The position numbers were made by a program, and so were the translations under genes. From the NCBI RefSeq assembly GCF_905209685.1, contig NZ_CAJLUB010000002.1, forward strand, positions 7,534-71,533: a DNA stretch of 64,000 nt, given 5' to 3'. The DNA comes from an uncultured Veillonella sp. (GTDB lineage Bacteria; Bacillota; Negativicutes; Veillonellales; Veillonellaceae). Shown in pieces: positions 6,756 to 13,925 of the stretch; position 1 is the stretch's first letter; each line of letters begins with the position of its first letter. Below the pieces are notes generated by a model. That model had not been told where the DNA came from, did not search any database, and saw nothing but the letters and a program-made list of their open reading frames with translations.

Positions 6756-7374
6756 TATGCCAAAGGAACGCATGAAGTTATATGTTTATAAGCTATCAGA
6801 TATTAACCCAGTTACGTTAGAACAAGCGGTGAATAATTTAATTGATAGATGTAAATTCTTACCAACGATTGCAGAAATCAGAGAGGAATGTTCCGCATTA
6901 AGTGCCTTTGTAAATGCACATGAGGAACTACCGACTGCACAAGATGCATGGGAAAGAGTGTATCAAGTAGCTAGATCATATGGCTATGAAAAAGGTTTAG
7001 AAAAGTTAGAGGGTTTAACAAAACAATGTGCCAGGGCAATTTGGAAATCGTTCGACCCTCAAAACGGCGATAACTTCAACGAAACATCATGTAGGGCGCA
7101 GTTTGTTAAGAACTACGAAGTACAAGAAACAAGGGAACGTGAGCGATTGAGATTGTCTAATTCGATTAAAGATAATCACTTGTTGTTAAAGGCAAGAGAA
7201 AAAGCAGAACGTGAACGAGTGCTGCTAAATGCTGGTAAAAAGCAAATCGAAATGACCTCTACAGGAAACTTGGTAGAGGTAGCAAAAGAACCAGTTGATG
7301 TAACAGAAATAATCAACAAAAGCAAAATATCAGATAAAGGGAAAGAGTTATTGAAACAAGCAATAGGGGGATAA
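6694..7374 (+). CDS. Putative replicative-helicase loader/inhibitor (G39P-like N-terminus)
   Basis: 226 residues. The N-terminal ~70 (LSMLQLAYSTDMPKERMKLYVYKL, then LEQAVNNLIDRCKFLPTIAEI) resemble the helical domain of SPP1 G39P-type loaders. The middle and C-terminal parts are charged and helical (RERERLRLSNS). Start taken at the ATG after GGGGGTG. Directly downstream of, and overlapping, the replisome organizer. No AAA+ Walker motifs, so it is not a DnaC-type ATPase. Confidence 0.65.
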   Translation: MNNQQQIVKALSMLQLAYSTDMPKERMKLYVYKLSDINPVTLEQAVNNLIDRCKFLPTIAEIREECSALSAFVNAHEELPTAQDAWERVYQVARSYGYEKGLEKLEGLTKQCARAIWKSFDPQNGDNFNETSCRAQFVKNYEVQETRERERLRLSNSIKDNHLLLKAREKAERERVLLNAGKKQIEMTSTGNLVEVAKEPVDVTEIINKSKISDKGKELLKQAIGG

Positions 7375-7593
7375 ATGAAAGAAAGAGTGAAAGAATTTGA
7401 TGTCAGCGTGAATGTCAATTTCAATATTAGCTTTCAAGTGCTGGCAACTAGCGAGGCACAAGCAAGAGTAAAGATTGAAAACTTGCTTGAAATTATGAGG
7501 AATGAGGCAACAGTCGATTGCCACATTCACAAAAACTACGATGTGTTTGTTGATGAAGTAGATGCTGAATTAAATCAAATCAGTTATTGGTAA
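7375..7593 (+). CDS. Small hypothetical phage protein
   Basis: 72 residues starting immediately after the previous stop. Alternating hydrophobic beta strands (FDVSVNVNFNISFQV) followed by a helix (SEAQARVKIENLLEIM) suggest a small alpha/beta fold. The next gene shows a similar strand-helix order. No known family. Confidence 0.5.
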   Translation: MKERVKEFDVSVNVNFNISFQVLATSEAQARVKIENLLEIMRNEATVDCHIHKNYDVFVDEVDAELNQISYW

Positions 7594-7604
7594 GGGGTGA
7601 TGAG

Positions 7605-7784
7605 TTGTTAAGTAAAAAAAGAAAGATGGTAATCACCATTGAGATACCTCTAAACGTGGACACACAAGAAGAGGCAACTCAACAAATGCAAATGATTATG
7701 AAAGCAGATGCACGAACCTTTGAAAGCCTAGAGGAAATTATCAAGGTGTATAAAGGTACGATGTGCATCGAACAAAAGATTTAA
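7605..7784 (+). CDS. Small hypothetical phage protein
   Basis: About 59 residues. TTG start chosen four bases behind AAGGGGTGA; a TTG at 7587 lacks that spacing. Pattern: a strand (KMVITIEIPLNV), a helix (QEEATQQMQMIM), then a second strand, similar in order to the upstream 72-residue protein. Function unknown. Confidence 0.5.
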   Translation: MLSKKRKMVITIEIPLNVDTQEEATQQMQMIMKADARTFESLEEIIKVYKGTMCIEQKI

Positions 7785-7795
7785 AGGAGAATTTG

Positions 7796-8182
7796 ATGAA
7801 TACAGTACAAATTATGGGGAACTTGGCACGTGATCCAGAGGTTAGATATACACAATCTGGAAAAGCGGTAGCCACATTTACAGTAGCAGCGAGCAATACA
7901 TACATTGATAGCAATAATGAAACAAAAGAACAAACCGCTTTCATCAACTGTGTAGCATGGGGAAAGCTAGGTGAAAGCATCGGTAATTTGCGTAAAGGCA
8001 ATAGAGCGTTTGTTGAGGGCAGACTTCAAACACGTTCTTATGAAACTGCTGACGGTCAAAAACGATATGTAACAGAAGTAGTAGCAAACTTTGTAGGTAC
8101 ATCTTTAATAAATGATGAAACTGCACCAAGTAACTTTGAAAGTTTTGAAAACACAAATCAAGATGAAAATATTCCGTTCTAG
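7796..8182 (+). CDS. ssb: Single-stranded DNA-binding protein
   Basis: 128 residues. OB-fold signature MNTVQIMGNLARDPEVRYTQ, then FINCVAWGKLGE and FVEGRLQTRSYET. The C-terminal DENIPF tip is the acidic tail that recruits replication and repair partners. ATG chosen after AAAGGAG; the frame opens upstream without support. It coats single-stranded phage DNA and should cooperate with ERF and the NinB-like protein. Confidence 0.95.
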   Translation: MNTVQIMGNLARDPEVRYTQSGKAVATFTVAASNTYIDSNNETKEQTAFINCVAWGKLGESIGNLRKGNRAFVEGRLQTRSYETADGQKRYVTEVVANFVGTSLINDETAPSNFESFENTNQDENIPF

Positions 8183-8191
8183 GTGGCCAAT

Positions 8192-8653
8192 GTGAAAATA
8201 TTAGATGCTTGTTGTGGTTCTAAAATGTTTTGGTTTGATAAAGAACACAAAGAAACTGCATATATGGATAACCGAACATTAGACACAACGCTATGTGATG
8301 GTAGGAAATTAATCGTAAAACCTGATGTGATCGCAGATTTCCGTAAGATGCCGTTTGAAGATGAGAGCTTTCACTTAGTAGTGTTTGACCCACCGCACTT
8401 ATTAAAGGCTGGTGATAAATCGTTCCTAGCATTGAAATATGGACGATTAGAGCAAACATGGCAAGAGGATATTAAACAAGGGTTATCTGAGTGTTGGCGA
8501 GTACTAAAACCAAATGGAACGATGATATTTAAATGGAATGAAGAACAAATCAAGTTACCAATGGTTAAAGGGTTACTTCCTAGTGAGCCAATATTTGGCC
8601 AACGTAGAGGTAAAACAGTATGGTTAGTGTTTTTTAAGGAAAAGGAGAAATAA
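8192..8653 (+). CDS. Class I SAM-dependent methyltransferase
   Basis: About 153 residues. An N-terminal ILDACCGSKMFWF segment serves as motif I, IADFRKMPFEDESFHLVVFDPPHLL carries the DPPH catalytic-type tetrapeptide (compare DPPY in DNA adenine methylases), and the ECWRVLKPNGTMIFKW segment is typical of Rossmann methyltransferases. GTG start chosen for the AGGTGG box; GTG 8183 is an alternative. Probably modifies phage DNA or nucleobases, possibly against host restriction. No target-recognition domain is visible. Confidence 0.7.
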   Translation: MKILDACCGSKMFWFDKEHKETAYMDNRTLDTTLCDGRKLIVKPDVIADFRKMPFEDESFHLVVFDPPHLLKAGDKSFLALKYGRLEQTWQEDIKQGLSECWRVLKPNGTMIFKWNEEQIKLPMVKGLLPSEPIFGQRRGKTVWLVFFKEKEK

Positions 8654-8655
8654 AC

Positions 8656-9048
8656 ATGAATAAGATTGTATCCGCTTTATTGGTAGTAGTTATGATTGGT
8701 GCGGTAGTTTGGAGTTTTGCGTTTGGTGTTCCAATGTATATGGTGTGGCAGCAACAAAAAGCAGGCGAGGCAGAACTTGCTAGAGCTGAACAGAATAGAC
8801 AAGTTGCGGTATTAGAGGCTAAGGCAAAACTAGATAGTGCTGAAAGCCTAGCACAAGCAGAAGTTAAACGTGCAGAGGGTACTGCAAAAGCAAATCAAAT
8901 CATCGGTCAATCATTAAAAGGTAATGAGGCATACATCCATTGGTTATGGGTTGATACTTTGAAAGATAGTAAAGACCAAATCATCTATATTCCAACAGAG
9001 GCTGGTGTGCCTATTACGGAAAGTTTCAGATTGAAAGAAAGCAAATAA
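8656..9048 (+). CDS. Membrane-anchored coiled-coil protein resembling an SPFH/stomatin C-terminus
   Basis: 130 residues: one N-terminal transmembrane segment (about 5-28), an Ala/Glu/Lys-rich coiled coil (ARAEQNRQVAVLEAKAKL), then a segment (KANQIIGQSLKGNEAYIHWLW, PTEAGVPI) resembling the region after the band-7 domain in prohibitin-like proteins. The SPFH core itself is absent. Found as a short protein in replication regions of related phages as far as I recall; function unknown. Confidence 0.5.
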   Translation: MNKIVSALLVVVMIGAVVWSFAFGVPMYMVWQQQKAGEAELARAEQNRQVAVLEAKAKLDSAESLAQAEVKRAEGTAKANQIIGQSLKGNEAYIHWLWVDTLKDSKDQIIYIPTEAGVPITESFRLKESK

Positions 9049-9055
9049 GACGATA

Positions 9056-9526
9056 ATGACAGAACGAGATATTCAAGATGCATTAGGACGGCATCTATTT
9101 CTTAAAAATATATGTATACCAAATGTGATGATGAGGGATAGTGGGAAACCACCTTATGAGGCTGATTTCATCTACTTCAACTTAAACACTTTGCACTTAA
9201 CAGAAGTTGAAATCAAAACTGATATAAACGATTTTAAGAATGATTTCAAGAAAGCACGTTACCATGACAATCACAATGTTATGTATTTGTATTATGCATT
9301 ACCTAGAGATTTGTACGATGATCATTATGAAGTAATTGATGAAATGCTTGGTGATGCTGGCTTAATCTTAATCGATGAAATAAATACATTTGATTTTCGA
9401 GGTAATCTTTATGATTTTGGCGGTTTTGTAAAGAGAGCAAAACGAATAAAAGGTTCTGTTAAATTGAACGAAAAGGAAAAGGAATACTATATGAGAATTG
9501 GGTGTATGAAATGGGTGAATAGATAA
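9056..9526 (+). CDS. Putative PD-(D/E)XK-fold nuclease-like protein (MmcB-like)
   Basis: 156 residues. EADFIYFNLNTLHLTEVEIK has the Asp ... Glu-x-Lys spacing of a PD-(D/E)XK core, followed by a helix with FKKARYHDNHN. An N-terminal TERDIQDALGRHLF helix resembles MmcB-type repair proteins. A role in DNA processing or repair is likely. Its stop overlaps the next start by one base, next to a second nuclease of the same superfamily. Confidence 0.55.
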   Translation: MTERDIQDALGRHLFLKNICIPNVMMRDSGKPPYEADFIYFNLNTLHLTEVEIKTDINDFKNDFKKARYHDNHNVMYLYYALPRDLYDDHYEVIDEMLGDAGLILIDEINTFDFRGNLYDFGGFVKRAKRIKGSVKLNEKEKEYYMRIGCMKWVNR

Positions 9527-9870
9527 TGCCAATAAATAGTAAAGATAAAGGTAAACGTGGTGAAAGAATGTGGCGTGATGTGTGTAGAGCCAATGGGTTT
9601 GATAAAGTCCGTAGAACTGCACAATATTGCGGAAATACAGGCGATGCATCGGACTGTGTAGGACTACCTAACATACATCAAGAAGTCAAATTTGTTGAAA
9701 ACTTGAATGTCCGTAAAGCATATGAACAAGCGGAACACGATGCGCAACAAGCAAACAATGGCGATATACCTATTGTAGCTTGGAAGAAAAGCAATAAACC
9801 TTGGTTAGTAGTATTAAGTGCGGATGATTTCTTCCACATCTATAAGGAAAGTGAGTGGAGTAATGGTTAA
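9526..9870 (+). CDS. Putative Holliday-junction resolvase-like PD-(D/E)XK nuclease
   Basis: 114 residues resembling archaeal Hjc-type resolvases: KGKRGERMWRDVCRANGFDK helix with the conserved Glu, GDASDCVGLPNIHQEVKFVE carrying Asp and Glu-x-Lys, and a C-terminal Trp/Leu strand. Expected to cut branched phage recombination or replication intermediates before packaging. No RusA- or RuvC-like gene is seen elsewhere in the prophage, so it is the best resolvase candidate. Confidence 0.65.
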   Translation: MPINSKDKGKRGERMWRDVCRANGFDKVRRTAQYCGNTGDASDCVGLPNIHQEVKFVENLNVRKAYEQAEHDAQQANNGDIPIVAWKKSNKPWLVVLSADDFFHIYKESEWSNG

Positions 9871-10141
9871 TATGAGTGAGTTTGTACCAGATAATAACCT
9901 TAACTGGTTAGCACTAGCAGCTTGTGTATATGGAGATATAAGTGCTGGTAGAGCATTGTGTTGTTTAGGTTTAAAAGGCACTAAGCCACAGAAAACATAT
10001 ACACGTGCAAGTGAGTTAGATGGAAATTCTTTATTGCAAATGCATAACGCTGGAATGTCATTAAGGGCAATTAGTTATCAAGTAGGAGCAGATTATAAAA
10101 CGGTGAAAAAAGCGTTAGTTATGTTAGGGGTGGAGTTTTGA
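9863..10141 (+). CDS. HTH-domain phage protein
   Basis: About 92 residues. The C-terminal third (SLLQMHNAGMSLRAISYQVGADYKTVKKAL, split here by eye) forms a resolvase-type helix-turn-helix. The N-terminal part holds a Cys/Ala-rich helix. Start uncertain between ATG 9863 and ATG 9872; the frame is open further upstream within the resolvase gene. Probably DNA binding; its targets are unknown. Confidence 0.55.
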   Translation: MVNMSEFVPDNNLNWLALAACVYGDISAGRALCCLGLKGTKPQKTYTRASELDGNSLLQMHNAGMSLRAISYQVGADYKTVKKALVMLGVEF

Positions 10142-10587
10142 GAGAACAAATGAAAGTGAAGTTGGTTAGTGAATACGCACAACTACCAACACGAGGAAAG
10201 GTGAACTCCGATTTACCGCAAGTGTCCGCTGGGTTAGACCTATATTGTCCGTTTAGTGTAACTATACCAGCGGATAGTAAGCGACAAATTCCATTAGGTG
10301 TAACAGTTGAAATTCCACCTAATCACATGGGGTTATTAGCGCCAAGAAGTAGTATGAGTAAAACACCGCTACGATGTGCCAATAGTGTTGGAATAATTGA
10401 TGAAGATTATCGAGGTGAGATTAGCATTGTATATGAAAATGTATCTTGCAAAAATTACACAATAAATAGAGGTGATCGCATCGCACAACTAATCATCGTT
10501 CCGATTAAATTGGTCGATGTAGTAGAGGTAGATGAATTAAGCGAAACAGAACGTGGTACTGGTGGTTATGGCAGTACTGGTAAATAA
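10138..10587 (+). CDS. dut: dUTPase
   Basis: 149 residues, standard size for the trimeric family. Motifs in order: SAGLDLYCPF (motif 1), PRSSMS (motif 2), GIIDEDYRGEI (motif 3 with catalytic Asp), GDRIAQLIIVP (motif 4) and RGTGGYGSTG (motif 5, the flexible P-loop-like tail). Hydrolyses dUTP to dUMP, keeping uracil out of phage DNA. Starts with TTG overlapping the previous stop, with AGGGGTGG upstream. Confidence 0.93.
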   Translation: MREQMKVKLVSEYAQLPTRGKVNSDLPQVSAGLDLYCPFSVTIPADSKRQIPLGVTVEIPPNHMGLLAPRSSMSKTPLRCANSVGIIDEDYRGEISIVYENVSCKNYTINRGDRIAQLIIVPIKLVDVVEVDELSETERGTGGYGSTGK

Positions 10588-10624
10588 GTTATCTAAATTA
10601 ATTAACATAAAAGGAGAAATTAAC

Positions 10625-11983
10625 ATGAATAAAAAATTAGTATTAGCAACAATGGTTATGGCAGCAGTAACAGGTAGCACATTTGCAAATGGTTTAGTAG
10701 TAGGTCAAGTAGAACCAAATACTACTGCACCAGTAGTTAGCGGTTACAATTCCGCTGCATTAGGTGTAAATACAGTAGTTACAGGTACAAGTACAATCGT
10801 TTTGGGTAGAGATAATAAAGTTAGCGGTAGCGATACAACAGTTATCGGTGCTAACAATGGCACAGTAAGTGCAAACCAAACTACAATTATCGGCTACAAC
10901 AACAAAACCAATAGTAACCAAGAACAAGTAGTAATCGGTGCTAACTCCGAAACTGCTGGTCAAGGTGCAACAGTAGTTGGCACACATGGCAAGGCTACTG
11001 CATGGGATGCATACGCTATTGGTAATAACACACTTGCAGATAAAAGTAACAGCGTGGCACTAGGCACTAATTCCGTAACGGATGACCCAGTACCAACAAA
11101 ACAAGTAGTATTGAATGGTGTAACCCATGTATTTGCAGGGGAAAACCCTCAATCTGTAGTGAGTGTTGGTTCTAAAGGTCGAGCAGGGTTTGGTGGTGTT
11201 AAATACTACAACCGCCAAATTACAAATGTAGCAGCTGGACAAGTTGATGCAGCATCTACCGATGCAGTAAACGGCAGTCAGCTATACGCTGCCTACGATG
11301 AAATCGCATCTATGGGTGCAAAACTTGCGAAACACGATAAAGATATCAAGTGCTTGAATATCCGTGTAGACCGCAATGTAAATAACATCAAAAATTTAAC
11401 CGCTAAGGTTGATAACAATTACACAACGATTACTAACTCTATCAACGCAACAAACGAGCGTGTAGGTGCAAATTCTAAAGCTATTCAAGAAAATAGAACA
11501 GTAATTAATAATCACACAACGATCATTAATAACCACGAACAACAATTACAGTCTCACGAACAAACTTTAGTAGACCATGCAAACGTATTGGAAAACCATG
11601 AAAATCGAATTGAAAGTTTGGAACGTGGCATGACACGAAACGTAGACCGAGAAATTGGTAAGGTTGGTGCAGCTAATGCAGCATTATCCGCATTGCATTA
11701 TCTTGGTTATAACAAAGACGATAAAATGACATTCTCCGTAGGCTATGGTCATTACAAAGGGCACAGCGCAGTAGCGTTAGGCGCTTTCTACGCACCAAAT
11801 GAACACGTAATGTTTAGCGTAGGTGGTACACTTGGTTCTGAAAAAATGGTAAATGCTAGTGTGAATTTTAGATTGGGCAAAGGTTCTGAATATGAGTTAA
11901 ACCATAAAGGCAAAATCAAAGAACTTGAAACATTGGTTACTCAATTAGTGGCAGAAGTTGAAACATTGAAAGCGAATAAATAA
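10625..11983 (+). CDS. YadA-like trimeric autotransporter adhesin carried by the prophage
   Basis: 452 residues. A Sec signal peptide (1-21, ending STFA) is followed by head repeats of the left-handed beta-roll type (NTVVTGTSTIVLGRDNKVSG, SVALGTNSVT), the YadA neck (RQITNVAAGQVDAASTDAVN), a coiled-coil stalk (~230-345), and the four-strand membrane anchor (~347-418). About 30 residues of predicted coiled coil (IKELETLVTQLVAEVETLK) follow the barrel, whereas canonical YadA ends there. It should form surface trimers on a diderm host. Well-placed AAAGGAG; the frame opens upstream but the signal peptide fixes this start. It sits between dUTPase and hypothetical genes, with no function in virion structure evident: a probable lysogenic-conversion cargo gene. 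Confidence 0.9.
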   Translation: MNKKLVLATMVMAAVTGSTFANGLVVGQVEPNTTAPVVSGYNSAALGVNTVVTGTSTIVLGRDNKVSGSDTTVIGANNGTVSANQTTIIGYNNKTNSNQEQVVIGANSETAGQGATVVGTHGKATAWDAYAIGNNTLADKSNSVALGTNSVTDDPVPTKQVVLNGVTHVFAGENPQSVVSVGSKGRAGFGGVKYYNRQITNVAAGQVDAASTDAVNGSQLYAAYDEIASMGAKLAKHDKDIKCLNIRVDRNVNNIKNLTAKVDNNYTTITNSINATNERVGANSKAIQENRTVINNHTTIINNHEQQLQSHEQTLVDHANVLENHENRIESLERGMTRNVDREIGKVGAANAALSALHYLGYNKDDKMTFSVGYGHYKGHSAVALGAFYAPNEHVMFSVGGTLGSEKMVNASVNFRLGKGSEYELNHKGKIKELETLVTQLVAEVETLKANK

Positions 11984-12219
11984 TGAATGAGATTGAACGA
12001 GATATAGAAAGAAGAAAGATTGAATGTGAAATCGCAAGGTACGAAAATGAACGTAGGATATCAAGACTTGCAATGGCAAAACATTTAGCAATGCTTGATG
12101 CAGAGCGAAAGTGTAGAAATGATAGTTTGTTTTCGATTTTGTCAACAGGTTTATTGATATGGACTTTTGTGTTGTTGATTTGCATAACAATCATGATGTT
12201 TTTACCATTGTTTAAGTAA
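11983..12219 (+). CDS. Coiled-coil protein with C-terminal membrane anchor
   Basis: 78 residues: a highly charged helix (EIERDIERRKIECEIARYEN) followed by a single C-terminal transmembrane segment (~50-75). Its ATG overlaps the adhesin stop by one base, so it is translationally coupled. Probably an inner-membrane protein accompanying the adhesin; no known TAA chaperone family is recognised. Confidence 0.55.
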   Translation: MNEIERDIERRKIECEIARYENERRISRLAMAKHLAMLDAERKCRNDSLFSILSTGLLIWTFVLLICITIMMFLPLFK

Positions 12220-12221
12220 AG

Positions 12222-12250
12222 GATATGGGCGGTGAAATATCCGCCCTATC
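12222..12250 (+). other. GC-rich hairpin closing the adhesin cassette
   Basis: GATA-T-GGGCGG ... CCGCCC-TATC, a 10-bp stem with one bulge directly after the coiled-coil gene. No T-run follows, so it may be an RNA-processing or stability element, not a classic terminator. Confidence 0.45.
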
Positions 12251-12263
12251 ATAAGAGGTGAGC

Positions 12264-12521
12264 GTGAGAAGAGTTGATTTTGATTTATTAGCTAGTGCAT
12301 TAACAATAGTTATAGCTGATACGATAATCAAACCTAAAATTGAAGTTAATGATGGTAGTATAAAAATCATATATGAGTTTTCTGGTTTTACTATTACAGA
12401 GTTATCAACAATATTTGAGATTGAACAATGTTTTAGATTAGATTTCTTTGTTGAAAAAGTTACTCTTAAAATAAAACACCAAATCTACAACTCTATGTCA
12501 GAAAGGTATATTGTTAGATGA
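12264..12521 (+). CDS. Hypothetical phage protein
   Basis: About 85 residues, GTG start spaced from AAGAGGTG. Mixed alpha/beta composition (KIEVNDGSIKIIYEFSGFTI); no membrane segment or known motif. ATGA overlap with the next gene. Confidence 0.5.
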   Translation: MRRVDFDLLASALTIVIADTIIKPKIEVNDGSIKIIYEFSGFTITELSTIFEIEQCFRLDFFVEKVTLKIKHQIYNSMSERYIVR

Positions 12522-12733
12522 CAAACTATAGCGGTTACGTTGAACACTCCGATTTTTACATAGCACCTCAAGGCTATCAAGATGCGTTTAATTTCTTGTG
12601 CCAGCTTGCGGTAGAGAGTGAAGAGAATACATTTTACATCGGTAAAGTTGTAGATAATGGATATGATTTTGACTTGGAAGATGAAGTGATGTTTGTTTGG
12701 AATGAAGAAAACGGAGATTGGGTGAGCGATTGA
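12518..12733 (+). CDS. Hypothetical acidic phage protein
   Basis: 71 residues, strongly acidic and aromatic-rich (NGYDFDLEDEVMFVW). Overlaps the preceding gene by four bases. Acidic charge could indicate DNA mimicry, but there is no specific evidence. Confidence 0.5.
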   Translation: MTNYSGYVEHSDFYIAPQGYQDAFNFLCQLAVESEENTFYIGKVVDNGYDFDLEDEVMFVWNEENGDWVSD

Positions 12734-13404
12734 TTGGAGATAGAATTTTTTTCAATAACAATAAATTCGCAATAGACATTAATGGTGAAGTATGTAAACC
12801 AACCATAAAAGAAGATGTGTGTAAGTGTATCTTCTTCTATAAACACAAAGAAAAGTGGGTTAGATTTGAGTGTTTGTTGTGTGGTATTGAAAATGCAACT
12901 GATGAAAAGGTGGAAAGTATCAAACGATTTGCCAAAGGGTTCTTTATAAAGGAGAGTGAAAAAAGTATGATCACAGATGAACAAGGTAGAGAGTGGTTAC
13001 TTCAAAAGTTATATGATGATGGCTGGAAATATTATGTTAAGAATATCGGTGATACTGCATTTGTAACAACAAAAAGACCAGTTATGAATGACGGTATATT
13101 AGATATAAATAGTGGCGGTCATGTAAAGTGTATTAATAACATAAGCAAAATAATGCCTAAAATAGAGCGGAATGAAGTGTTAAACATTGCAGAAGAATTA
13201 GGTATTGTTGATTGGTCGAAAGTAGAAGTTGATACACCGATTTTTGTAAGAAATAGCATTGCCGAAGTGTGGAAGTGTAGGTATTTTGCCGAATATGAAG
13301 ATGGAAAAGTGTATACGTGGCGTGATGGAAAGACATCTTGGAGCAATGTAGTGTCTGATAGACCTGTTGCCTGGGGGTATGCTGAACTAGCGTTTAAAGG
13401 GTGA
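12730..13404 (+). CDS. Hypothetical phage protein with two distinct halves
   Basis: About 224 residues if started at TTG 12730 behind GGGTGAG; TTG 12718 is the other option. The N-terminal part carries a Cys cluster (VCKCIFFY, ECLLC). The C-terminal ~55 residues (DTPIFVRNSIAEVWKCRYFA, WRDGKTSWS) follow a pattern seen in many phage early proteins of unknown role. Might be a fusion of two small phage domains. Confidence 0.5.
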   Translation: MIGDRIFFNNNKFAIDINGEVCKPTIKEDVCKCIFFYKHKEKWVRFECLLCGIENATDEKVESIKRFAKGFFIKESEKSMITDEQGREWLLQKLYDDGWKYYVKNIGDTAFVTTKRPVMNDGILDINSGGHVKCINNISKIMPKIERNEVLNIAEELGIVDWSKVEVDTPIFVRNSIAEVWKCRYFAEYEDGKVYTWRDGKTSWSNVVSDRPVAWGYAELAFKG

Positions 13405-13405
13405 G

Positions 13406-13864
13406 GTGAAGTGTTTGGGAGAATATGACGAAAAGAAACTAATAGAAATGGCGGTAGAGTACCTACAACCTGTTAAGTTAATTGATGTACAGATTGCATC
13501 TATCAAGGAAGAAATCAATCAACTAAGAGCAAACCTTACATCCATAGGTGCTATTGATTACTCAAAAGACCGAGTAACAGGCGGTGGAACTCCGCAAGGC
13601 TTAGAGGGGAGCGTAGCAAGATTTCTTGATACAGTCGCAGAACGTGATAAGCGTATTGATGAGTTATCAAAGTTAAAATGCGATGCGATCACTAAGATAG
13701 ATGCACTAGATGAAAAACTAGGGGCAATCATCTTGCGTTATGAGTTTGTACTCAACAATACAACAGAAGATGCTTATAAAATGATTGGGTGTTATTCGAC
13801 AAAACAGGCGAAACGATACAAGCAAAAAGCGTTATTGGAGTTTGGGCTAAAACTTGTCCAGTAA
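13406..13864 (+). CDS. Putative late-gene transcription regulator (DUF1492/ArpU/RinA-like)
   Basis: 152 residues: an N-terminal coiled coil (IASIKEEINQLRANL), a Gly-rich linker (VTGGGTPQGLEGS), a second helical region, then a sigma-region-4-like C-terminal HTH (TTEDAYKMIGCYSTKQAKRY). This architecture and the position, last before the terminase genes, are typical of ArpU/RinA-type activators of phage late transcription. It ends exactly where three 10-bp-phased repeats begin, upstream of a -10 box without a -35. Start uncertain: GTG 13406 or TTG 13415, the latter better spaced from GAGG. Confidence 0.7.
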   Translation: MKCLGEYDEKKLIEMAVEYLQPVKLIDVQIASIKEEINQLRANLTSIGAIDYSKDRVTGGGTPQGLEGSVARFLDTVAERDKRIDELSKLKCDAITKIDALDEKLGAIILRYEFVLNNTTEDAYKMIGCYSTKQAKRYKQKALLEFGLKLVQ

Positions 13865-13919
13865 TGTCCGCAAATGTCCGTTAATGTCCATATACCTATA
13901 GTTTGCTATTAGGTATAAT
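13863..13919 (+). promoter_or_regulatory. Activator-type late promoter: three 10-bp-phased repeats plus TATAAT
   Basis: AATGTCC occurs at 13863, 13873 and 13883, exactly one helical turn apart. TATAAT is at 13914-13919, and the position 17 bp upstream of it (TATACC) is not a -35. The repeats therefore occupy about -63 to -37, where an activator would contact polymerase. The adjacent late regulator gene is the natural candidate. Confidence 0.65.
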
Positions 13920-13925
13920 ATATAT

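Noticed and set aside
10553-10624. Upstream extension of the adhesin frame
   Set aside because: The extension overlaps dut and has no ribosome binding site; the ATG at 10625 follows AAAGGAG and starts a clean signal peptide.
11940-12219. Minus-strand frames opposite the coiled-coil gene
   Set aside because: They are antisense shadows of the charged helix-coding sequence, without ribosome binding sites or sensible proteins.
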